From NCBI GenBank assembly GCA_017829075.1, contig JAGAJA010000051.1, positions 1-18,610 of the forward strand: 18,610 nucleotides of DNA, given 5' to 3'. This DNA is from Oscillospiraceae bacterium. GTDB lineage: Bacteria > Bacillota_A > Clostridia > Oscillospirales > Ruminococcaceae. Both the position numbers and the translations under genes were made by a program. This document shows, one piece after another, positions 4,707 to 11,479 of this stretch. Numbering within the stretch: the first letter of the stretch is position 1; each line of letters starts with the position of its first letter. The notes below the pieces were generated by a model, which saw nothing but the letters and a program-made list of their open reading frames with translations, had not been told where the DNA came from and searched no databases.

Positions 4707-6684
4707 ATAGTACAGTTTTCTTAAGGCTGTTCTCCGGCACAGGGGAATAGCCGTCATCGTAATAAAGCTCATACCGGCAACCCTCAAAGCCGATTAGCTT
4801 CAGTGCTGACAAATCAACCTCAGACGTATTTTTCACAGGCTTTCCGAATGGTATCGCCCTATCTTTCCGAATAAAGAACACAAGTTCGTTGAGGGCAATA
4901 TCCACATAATGATGTCCACGCGGCAATACTTCCGTTATGACATTTTCGCAGGACTTCATACTCACCTTTATCATTTCCTCGGGTAGATAAACATAGCGTC
5001 CCTTTGCATTCTGCTTATAAACAGGCGCAATCATGATTTCATTACCGAGAAGAAGCTGGTCGTCAACCTGCTTTGCCATATCGTCCTCGGGGAAATCAAA
5101 GGCAAGAGGTTTGAACATCATTTCGTCATTCAGCGCCGCCTTGAGGTACTCGCTATAAAGATAGGGAATAAGGCAATAGCGTATCTTTATCATTTCAGCG
5201 GCGGCATCACCACTATCAAAGCGGTAAAGCTCCTGCTCTCTTGTGCCCAGTGCGGAATGATTGCGGAAAAGGGGAGTAAACAGGGAATACTGCAGCCAGC
5301 GCAGCATTAAATCCTCTGTTGTGTCACAGCCGAAGCCGCCCGTATCACAGCCTGTAAAAAGAAAGCCGCACATATTAAGGGCAGGAAGCTGCTGCATTGA
5401 CTGGAGAATATGCGACCACCAGGACTTGTTGTCGCCCTGCCATATACCGCCGTAGCGGTGCGCTCCGATATAGGACGAACGTGAGAAGAACAGTGTGCGC
5501 TTTTCGGGGCAGATTTCCTGTAATGCTTCAAAGGCGGAGCGGGTCATATTCATTCCGTAAAGGTTGTGAACGTCGCTGTGCTTTACCCTCCGACCGTTCA
5601 TGTTATGATAAAATTTGTCGTAATCGCCTTTGTTTCCGTTAAGCCCCGCAACCATTCCTGTGAATGTGAAATACTCGTCTATGCCCATATTCCCGGAGGT
5701 GAGCTTTTCTATCTCCTTGCAGGTATCGGCGAGCCTGTCCTCGGTATAGAAAATCGCAGGCTCGTTCATATCGTTCCAGAAGCCCTCTATTCTAAGCTTT
5801 GTGAGAACAGCATACTTCTTGCCGAACCACTTTCTCGCTTCGGGATTAAGGAAATCGGGGAAGTGCACTCTGCCCGGCCATACCGCGCCGACAAAATCTC
5901 CGCCCTCTGCGTTTTTGCAGAAATAGTTATTCTTTACGCCCTCCTCGTAAACGTCGTAGCCCTCCTCAATCTTAACTCCTGCGTCGATAATCGGAACAAG
6001 ATGAATACCCTGCTCGTTCATATCAGCGGCAAGCTTTTCAAGGTCGGGGAAACGCTCTTTGTCCACGGTAAAATCCTTGTAGCGTTCCATATAGTCAATA
6101 TCGAGATATATGCTGTCAAGGGGTATGCCAGCGGCTTTGTACTGCTCTGCTACTTCCCGTATATCCTGCTCGTTCTTGTAGCCCCAGCGGCTCTGACCGT
6201 ATCCGAAAGCCCAGAACGGCGGAATGTAACTTCTGCCGATAAGCTGTCTGAACTGCTTTACAATGGCCTTTTCGTTTTCTCCCGTGATAATATAAACGAT
6301 AAGGTCGCTTGTTTTTGGCGTTATTTTCATCTCGCTTCTTTTTGTGTAGCCTATGTCGAATTCAATTTCTCCTGCATAGTCGAAGAATGCGCCGAAGGTC
6401 TCTTTTCCGCTTACGATAATGAAGTTGTGGGAGCCGTAAAGGGAGCGTGTGTCCTCGTGGTGATTGGGATTGTCATAATTCCAGCTTTTATACTGCCAAC
6501 CACGTTTGTTTATACCGCGGATTTGCTCGCCTAAGCCATATACGATATCGCTTTCCGAAAGATTATAGTAAAATGCTCCGTTTTCGTCAATTTCAAAAAA
6601 CGGTAGCTTATCTGATAAAGCCTCAATGTCTTTAACAACCGCTTCTGTGGGGAATGGAGTTCCGTAAACATATTTTCTTATCAT
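4705..6684 (-). CDS. GH31 alpha-glucosidase, isomaltase-like
   Basis: This encodes a 659-residue cytoplasmic retaining alpha-glucosidase that hydrolyses short alpha-glucosides from the non-reducing end. An N-terminal beta-sandwich (1-150) is followed by the barrel. It has the GH31 nucleophile in GFWNDMNEP (Asp305) and the acid/base Asp418 in IWQGDNKSWW. There is no signal peptide. It resembles the Blautia/Ruminococcus obeum enzyme Ro-alphaG1. From memory, that enzyme has catalytic residues D307 and D420 and a specificity Trp169. Here they match D305, D418 and Trp167, which predicts a preference for alpha-1,6 links such as isomaltose. The start at 6684 was chosen because AGGAGG (6700-6695) precedes it, and the in-frame ATG at 6756 lies inside the promoter. 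It is transcribed alone, divergent from an AraC-family gene. Confidence 0.93.
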   Translation of the reverse strand: MIRKYVYGTPFPTEAVVKDIEALSDKLPFFEIDENGAFYYNLSESDIVYGLGEQIRGINKRGWQYKSWNYDNPNHHEDTRSLYGSHNFIIVSGKETFGAFFDYAGEIEFDIGYTKRSEMKITPKTSDLIVYIITGENEKAIVKQFRQLIGRSYIPPFWAFGYGQSRWGYKNEQDIREVAEQYKAAGIPLDSIYLDIDYMERYKDFTVDKERFPDLEKLAADMNEQGIHLVPIIDAGVKIEEGYDVYEEGVKNNYFCKNAEGGDFVGAVWPGRVHFPDFLNPEARKWFGKKYAVLTKLRIEGFWNDMNEPAIFYTEDRLADTCKEIEKLTSGNMGIDEYFTFTGMVAGLNGNKGDYDKFYHNMNGRRVKHSDVHNLYGMNMTRSAFEALQEICPEKRTLFFSRSSYIGAHRYGGIWQGDNKSWWSHILQSMQQLPALNMCGFLFTGCDTGGFGCDTTEDLMLRWLQYSLFTPLFRNHSALGTREQELYRFDSGDAAAEMIKIRYCLIPYLYSEYLKAALNDEMMFKPLAFDFPEDDMAKQVDDQLLLGNEIMIAPVYKQNAKGRYVYLPEEMIKVSMKSCENVITEVLPRGHHYVDIALNELVFFIRKDRAIPFGKPVKNTSEVDLSALKLIGFEGCRYELYYDDGYSPVPENSLKKTVL

Positions 6685-6710
6685 AGTGGTGTTACCTCCT
6701 GAAATATGGG

Positions 6711-6739
6711 TTGAATTTATTCTCTCTATATGATATAAT
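6711..6739 (+). promoter_or_regulatory. Promoter of the AraC-family gene
   Basis: TTGAAT at 6711-6716, a 17-nt spacer and a perfect TATAAT at 6734-6739. The transcript would start near 6746, with a leader of about 65 nt. Its -10 box overlaps the -10 box of the divergent GH31 promoter. Confidence 0.65.
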
Positions 6740-6763
6740 ACTATAAAAACAGGCAATAATCAA
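6735..6763 (-). promoter_or_regulatory. Promoter of the GH31 gene
   Basis: On the minus strand, TTGATT (6763-6758) is followed by a 17-nt spacer and TATTAT (6740-6735). The leader to the ATG at 6684 is about 45 nt. It is inverted over the AraC promoter, with five bases of the -10 boxes in common. Confidence 0.6.
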
Positions 6764-6810
6764 GTGATATTCTACTGAAAACCGATACTATCCTATTTAC
6801 GGGGGGCTTT

Positions 6811-7674
6811 ATGAACAAAATATGCTCCAAAGAAAACCGCGTACACAGCTCGGGGGAAAAGCCATACAGCTACTACGAATGCAGTATTCCGGACGGCTTT
6901 GCCTGCGTTCCCATGCACTGGCACAGCGAATTTGAGCTGAACTATATCCGTGAAGGCTCGGCAGAGTTTATCTGCGGCGAAGAGAAGTTCAACTCCTCAA
7001 AGGGCGACATAGTCATCACTCAGCCGAACATTCTGCACTCGATTTACCCTCGCGAAAACACACGGCAGGTTTATGACACCCTTGTTTTCAGCAGCGAGCT
7101 TTTCGGCGGCTCGGAGCAGGACAGGTATTTCGCAGAGTGTATCCGTCCATTGATTAACGGCAGTATGCGGCTGCCGGTACGAATTACGCCCGGTCACCAC
7201 TATTACGCGGAGCTTTCCCTGTCGGCAGAAAACATATTTTCCTGCGCACGCGGTGATTCTCCGCAGCTGGATATGCTTTTACGAAGCGAGATAATGCGGT
7301 TTTTCTGGCTGCTCGAAACAGAAGCGAAAGCTGCGACTGTTCATACAGACAGCGTTATCCGCCCCGCTCTGGAATATATAGCAGAGCATTACTCCGAGTG
7401 CATAACGATAAGCCGCCTTGCCGCCGCCGTTCATCTCAGCGAAAGCTATTTTATGAATAGGTTCAAGGAATATGTGGGACTAAGCGCAATCGAATATATC
7501 TCACATTTCAGGATAGAAAAAGCCTGCAAGGAGCTTGCAGGCTCAAAAAAGAGCGTAATGGAAATCGCTTTTGAGTGCGGATTTTCCAATCTCTCAAACT
7601 TCAATCGGCAATTCAGGCGGATTGCAGGCTGTTCGCCTACCGAATACCGGAAAAGGCAGGCAATCAGCCGTTAA
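6811..7674 (+). CDS. AraC-family transcriptional regulator
   Basis: This encodes a 287-residue one-component sugar regulator. The N-terminal cupin-like sensor (about 20-95) shows the typical MHWHSEFELNYI (35-46) and GDIVITQPNILHSI (65-78). The C-terminal DNA-binding domain has two helix-turn-helices: SRLAAAVHLSESYFMNRFKE (201-220) and VMEIAFECGFSNLSNFNRQF (249-268), followed by the family signature GCSPTEYRKR. GGGGGG lies 5 nt before the ATG. Divergent placement next to the GH31 gene suggests it controls that gene. It may also control the large operon that converges on its 3' end, where it overlaps the fructokinase stop by 11 bp. Its coding sequence near 7517-7543 also contains an antisense terminator for that operon. 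Confidence 0.92.
   Translation: MNKICSKENRVHSSGEKPYSYYECSIPDGFACVPMHWHSEFELNYIREGSAEFICGEEKFNSSKGDIVITQPNILHSIYPRENTRQVYDTLVFSSELFGGSEQDRYFAECIRPLINGSMRLPVRITPGHHYYAELSLSAENIFSCARGDSPQLDMLLRSEIMRFFWLLETEAKAATVHTDSVIRPALEYIAEHYSECITISRLAAAVHLSESYFMNRFKEYVGLSAIEYISHFRIEKACKELAGSKKSVMEIAFECGFSNLSNFNRQFRRIAGCSPTEYRKRQAISR
7517..7543 (-). terminator. Operon terminator located inside the AraC coding sequence
   Basis: On the minus strand, a perfect 10-bp stem AGCCTGCAAG/CTTGCAGGCT (7543-7534/7530-7521) with a 3-nt loop is followed by TTTTC. It lies 120 nt downstream of the fructokinase stop (7664) and is antisense to AraC codons 237-244. On the plus strand the hairpin is followed by CAAAAAA, so it should not stop AraC transcription. 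Confidence 0.75.
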
Positions 7675-8620
7675 TAATGCGGTCTATCTCCGCTTTTTCG
7701 GGCATTACCTTTAGTGCGCCCCGTCTGCCTGTTATAAGCGACGCTGCCGCATTTGCGAAGTTAAGCAGCTCGGAAAGCTGCTCTTTATTCGGCTTCATTC
7801 CGTTTTCGCAGATATAGTTCAGCGCACACCCCATAAATGTATCGCCTGCGCCCGTTGTATCAACAACATTAGGATTATCGTAAGCGGAAGCTGATACAAG
7901 TGAGCTGCCGCAGTAGGCTTTGCTGCCGTTTTTTCCCATTGTTGCGAGCACAAGCGGAACTCCATACTCTCTTATAATAGCAAAAACGCCCTTGTCGATG
8001 TCCTTTTCCCCCGTCAGAAACTCAATTTCGTTATCGGATATTTTCAGAATATCGCATACCGAAATGCCGTACTTTATAGCTGCTTTTGCGTCATCAAGGC
8101 TCTCCCACAGCGGCTCCCGGAGATTCGGGTCAAAGGATATAAGTGCGCCGCTTTCCTTTGCGGTATTTATTGCATAAACAGTAGCAGCACGATTTCCGTC
8201 GTGGGTCATTGACAGCGTTCCGAAATGGAATATCTTCGCATTTCTGATAATATCGCTGTTCACCTCGGAAGCCGTCAGCGCCATATCCGCTCCGGGGTTT
8301 CTGTAAAAGCTGAAATCCCTGTCGCCGTCGGGCTTTTTATGCACAAAGGCGAGAGTGGTGTGAACATTTTCGTCGTAAACAAGCCCATCTGCGCCTATGC
8401 CGCAATTTTCTATTACCTCGGACAGCATTTTCCCGAAGCTGTCCTTTCCGACCTTTCCGATAAAAGCCGTTTTCTTTCCGAGCTTTGCAAGCATAGAAAG
8501 AACGTTACAGGGCGCTCCGCCCGGGTTAGCTTCAAGCAGGGGGTTGCCCTGTTCGCTTATTCCGTTTTCGGTAAAATCAATCAGCAGCTCGCCCAGAGCG
8601 ACAACATCATATTTTTTCAT
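7664..8620 (-). CDS. scrK: PfkB-family sugar kinase, predicted fructokinase
   Basis: This encodes a 318-residue ribokinase-family kinase. It is predicted to phosphorylate the fructose released by sucrose phosphorylase to fructose-6-phosphate with ATP. It shows the N-terminal substrate motif NPGGAPCNV (32-40), the middle FDPNLREPLW (163-172) common in fructokinases, and the C-terminal anion-hole motif DTTGAGDTFMG (254-264) with catalytic Asp260. The length is normal for the family. Its ATG (8620-8618) overlaps the galT stop as ATGA, and GGAGGG lies just upstream, so translation is coupled. It is the last gene of the operon and converges with the AraC gene, with an 11-bp overlap. Substrate choice comes from context; another ketose or aldose kinase is possible. 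Confidence 0.9.
   Translation of the reverse strand: MKKYDVVALGELLIDFTENGISEQGNPLLEANPGGAPCNVLSMLAKLGKKTAFIGKVGKDSFGKMLSEVIENCGIGADGLVYDENVHTTLAFVHKKPDGDRDFSFYRNPGADMALTASEVNSDIIRNAKIFHFGTLSMTHDGNRAATVYAINTAKESGALISFDPNLREPLWESLDDAKAAIKYGISVCDILKISDNEIEFLTGEKDIDKGVFAIIREYGVPLVLATMGKNGSKAYCGSSLVSASAYDNPNVVDTTGAGDTFMGCALNYICENGMKPNKEQLSELLNFANAAASLITGRRGALKVMPEKAEIDRIING
7764..7789 (+). terminator. Possible terminator for the AraC transcript, inside the fructokinase gene
   Basis: A perfect 7-bp stem AGCAGCT/AGCTGCT (7764-7770/7776-7782) with a 5-nt loop is followed by CTTTATT. It lies 90 nt after the AraC stop. The T-run is interrupted, so this call is weak. Confidence 0.35.
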
Positions 8621-10125
8621 ATCTTCCCTCCATTTGTAAGAGTGTGCAAAAATCTGTCAAAAGCTTCTCTGCCCATTTTATTTCTCTTGAATACTCCTGC
8701 GTCAAGCAGTACCTGCTCAAACACCTTGCCCACCTCAGCGCGAACGATGTCCGAGATGTTTTTTTTTGCAATATCAGGATTTCTGAGCGCTATTTCCCGC
8801 GCCCATTCTGCGTGACTTGCTGTTAGCGGATTAGCGGTAAGGTCTTTTCCCGACAGAAGCGCTTCTTCAACAGCGTCCAGTTCCTCCGCAAGGCGTGAGG
8901 GCAGAACTGCAAGTCCCATAACCTCGATAAGACCGATGTTTTCCTTTTTGATGTGGTGCAGAGAGGGGTTGGGGTGAAACAGTCCCAGTGGACGTTCCTC
9001 GGTTGTACGATTGTTCCTTAAAACAAGGTCACATTCATAGAAGTTGCCATTAATCCGAGCAATCGGCGTTATTGTATTATGAGGAACTCCGTTTGTTTGC
9101 GCCATTATGTCAGCGCTTTCATCGCTATAGCTGCGCCATTTGTCAAGAATATAGCTGCACGCTGCCGAAAGAGTGCTTCTGTTTTCGGATTTCAGACGGA
9201 TAACAGACATTGGCCATTTTACAATTCCCGCCTGTACGCTTGAAAACTGAGGTAAGTGGAAATTTTTTTCAATCTGTGCCTTTTCCATTGCAAAGGTATA
9301 TCTCCCGCCCTGAAAATGCTCGTGACTTAAAATTGAGCCGCCAACTATCGGCAAATCTGCATTTGAGCCAACGAAATAATGCGGCAGATAATCCAGTATG
9401 TCAAACAGCTTCTCAAATACCGCCTCGTCAATCTTCATCGCAGTATGTTTTTCGTTGAACACAATACAATGCTCGTTATAATAGCCGTAGGGAGAGTATT
9501 GAAGCTGCCATTTTTCTCCAAAGACAGTAATAGGCACGGGACGAAGGTTTTGTCTTGCGGGGTGAGTTAATGTTCCCGAAAAGCCTGCGTTCTCGGGGCA
9601 GAGTTGGCATTTCGGATAAGCCGCCGCCTGCGCCGCTTTTGCCGCCGCAATATCCTTCGGGTCTTTTTCGGGTTTGGAACGGTTAATAGTAATATCAAGC
9701 GTGCCGTATTCTGATTCGTAAGTCCACTTCAAATCCTTTTCAATTCTGCCTTTGCGGACATAGTTCAGCTTTTGGCTGAAATCAAAATACCAATCCGTTG
9801 CAGCTTCTGGCGATTTCTCATAATTCCTACGAAATTCTGTTGTTACCTCTCTGGGCATCGGCGTAAGAATTCCCATAAGCTTTGTGTCGAACAAATCGCG
9901 AAAAGCGGTTGTATTGGGGATAATTTTCTGTTGGCAGGCATAATCTACCAGCGGACAAAGTATCTCGTCAATTTCTTCATTTCCGCACTCCGTCTGCGTT
10001 TCCTGCCAGTCGGTCAGCTGAAAGACCTCCATAAGCTGATTGCGAATGACATAAATATCTTCTTCTGCTATCAGCTCATTTTTCAAAGCATAGCTTATCA
10101 GCCGCTGAATATCATCATAAATCAT
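8617..10125 (-). CDS. galT: UDP-glucose-hexose-1-phosphate uridylyltransferase, class II
   Basis: This encodes a 502-residue enzyme of the Leloir pathway that swaps uridylyl groups between galactose-1-phosphate and UDP-glucose, giving glucose-1-phosphate and UDP-galactose. It has the typical Firmicutes class II start MIYDDIQRLISYALKN, the HPARQNLRPVPI region (188-199) and the nucleophile motif SHEHFQGG (267-274) with His-Glu-His-Phe-Gln. Its length matches the roughly 500-residue class II family rather than the 350-residue class I. The start at 10125 was chosen because AAGGAG lies 7 nt before it. The longer in-frame opening at 10176 would overlap galK and add a non-homologous tail. It lies 47 nt after the galK stop and is coupled to the next gene by an ATGA overlap. 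Confidence 0.95.
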   Translation of the reverse strand: MIYDDIQRLISYALKNELIAEEDIYVIRNQLMEVFQLTDWQETQTECGNEEIDEILCPLVDYACQQKIIPNTTAFRDLFDTKLMGILTPMPREVTTEFRRNYEKSPEAATDWYFDFSQKLNYVRKGRIEKDLKWTYESEYGTLDITINRSKPEKDPKDIAAAKAAQAAAYPKCQLCPENAGFSGTLTHPARQNLRPVPITVFGEKWQLQYSPYGYYNEHCIVFNEKHTAMKIDEAVFEKLFDILDYLPHYFVGSNADLPIVGGSILSHEHFQGGRYTFAMEKAQIEKNFHLPQFSSVQAGIVKWPMSVIRLKSENRSTLSAACSYILDKWRSYSDESADIMAQTNGVPHNTITPIARINGNFYECDLVLRNNRTTEERPLGLFHPNPSLHHIKKENIGLIEVMGLAVLPSRLAEELDAVEEALLSGKDLTANPLTASHAEWAREIALRNPDIAKKNISDIVRAEVGKVFEQVLLDAGVFKRNKMGREAFDRFLHTLTNGGKI

Positions 10126-10172
10126 AAGCGTACTCCTTACAGCTCTATCCTGTCGCACTAACTGATATATTA

Positions 10173-11465
10173 TCATAATCCCTTAGTAATTTCAACGCCG
10201 CCTACCGAACGAATTCTCAGCACATAACAGCTTCCGTTATCGAAAATCCGGTTCATTTCACTTACATATTCGCTCGCCTTATCGGTTGGTACAAATGCCT
10301 GTATCGTTCCCGCAAAACCGCCGCCGTGTACTCTTACCGCACCCTTTTCTCCAAGAATCCGTTTGCTTAACATAATGCCGATTGAAAGTGCTTGCTCGGT
10401 CGGCTGTGAGCAGGAATACAGATTTTGCAGAAGATTTGCGGAGGATTCACCGGACTGTTTAACAAGTTCAAGGAAATAATTCACATTTTCGTCCGAAAGA
10501 GCCTTTGCTTCCTGTATTGCACGTCTGTTTTCAGCAAAGAAGTGTGCGGCTCGCATAACAGCACGGTCGGAGCATTTTTCTCTAAGCTGCGGAATTACGG
10601 CGTAGAAGTCGTTTTCGTTTACATCTCTCAAAAACGCCTTTCCAAACTGCGCCGCAATGCTCTCCATTTCAGTACGAATGGCGACATAATCATCTGTCAA
10701 GTCAGCGTGGCTTCCCTTGGTATCAGTAACACAAAGGCAATACCCCGCATTTTCAAAGTCAAACGGGAAGCTCTGTATTTTCGGGTTTCCGGTGTCGTGA
10801 AAATCAATGGAAACAAGCCCGCCTACGGAGCTTACCATTTGGTCCATCAAACCGCTTTTCTTACCGAAATACTCGTTTTCCGCATACTGTCCGATTTTTG
10901 CTATCTCGACAGCGCCCGCTCTTCCTCTATTGTAATGGTTGTCTATAATTGTACCTATCAACACCTCAAAAGCAGCAGATGATGATAGTCCGCTCCCGCT
11001 TAGTACATCAGAGGTGGTGTATGCGTCAAACCCGCGCACCTCAATACCCATTTCGCAGAATCTTGATACGATTCCGCGAATAAGCGCAGATGAATTTCCT
11101 TTCTCGTTCTCCTGCACAGAAAGGTCGCTAAGGTTCACATTGTTTGGAGAATGACCCTCAGATTGCAAACGGATTACTCCCATATTGTTAAAGGACACAA
11201 CAGCGATTATATCAAGATTTACAGCCGCCGCAAGCACGCAGCCGTGCTGGTGGTCGGTGTGATTGCCGCCTATTTCCGTGCGTCCGGGCGCTGAAAAGAC
11301 GGATATCTCCTCGCAGTCGGGATAACACTCGCGGAATCTGTCAACCGCGTCGGCATATCGCTGCTTCTGTCGTGAAATCGTCTGCTCGCAGCTCCCGTAA
11401 AGCGTTTTCAATACTTCATCAAAAACGCCCTCGCTTAGCTGCTCCTTGAATTTCTGAAAGTTCAT
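10173..11465 (-). CDS. galK: Galactokinase
   Basis: This encodes a 430-residue GHMP-family kinase that phosphorylates the galactose released by alpha-galactosidase to galactose-1-phosphate with ATP. The galactokinase signature is APGRTEIGGNHTDHQHG (59-75), the phosphate loop is VLSGSGLSSSAA (154-165), a likely catalytic base is the Asp in GLMDQM (Asp208), and the third GHMP motif is HGGGFAGTIQAF (380-391). The variant GNHTDHQHG is common in Clostridia galactokinases. Compared with the usual 390 residues it carries an extra 25-30 residue N-terminal lead, which is also seen in relatives as far as I recall. AGGAGG lies just before the ATG, and the alpha-galactosidase stop is 14 nt upstream. Confidence 0.95.
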   Translation of the reverse strand: MNFQKFKEQLSEGVFDEVLKTLYGSCEQTISRQKQRYADAVDRFRECYPDCEEISVFSAPGRTEIGGNHTDHQHGCVLAAAVNLDIIAVVSFNNMGVIRLQSEGHSPNNVNLSDLSVQENEKGNSSALIRGIVSRFCEMGIEVRGFDAYTTSDVLSGSGLSSSAAFEVLIGTIIDNHYNRGRAGAVEIAKIGQYAENEYFGKKSGLMDQMVSSVGGLVSIDFHDTGNPKIQSFPFDFENAGYCLCVTDTKGSHADLTDDYVAIRTEMESIAAQFGKAFLRDVNENDFYAVIPQLREKCSDRAVMRAAHFFAENRRAIQEAKALSDENVNYFLELVKQSGESSANLLQNLYSCSQPTEQALSIGIMLSKRILGEKGAVRVHGGGFAGTIQAFVPTDKASEYVSEMNRIFDNGSCYVLRIRSVGGVEITKGL

Positions 11466-11479
11466 AAGGCGTCCTCCTG

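Noticed and set aside
5566..6534. 322-codon open frame on the plus strand, antisense to the GH31 gene
   Set aside because: It is a shadow of the GH31 codons. It has no ribosome binding site, an odd composition and no recognisable domain, while the minus strand encodes a clear GH31 enzyme.
7678..7701. GCGG/CCGC hairpin followed by TTTTT as the AraC terminator
   Set aside because: The stem is only 4 bp with a 7-nt loop and cannot be extended, so it is too weak. The hairpin at 7764-7789 is better.
10126..10176. Longer galT with start at 10176
   Set aside because: The 17 extra residues do not match the class II GalT start, would overlap galK, and have no ribosome binding site. The ATG at 10125 has a good one.
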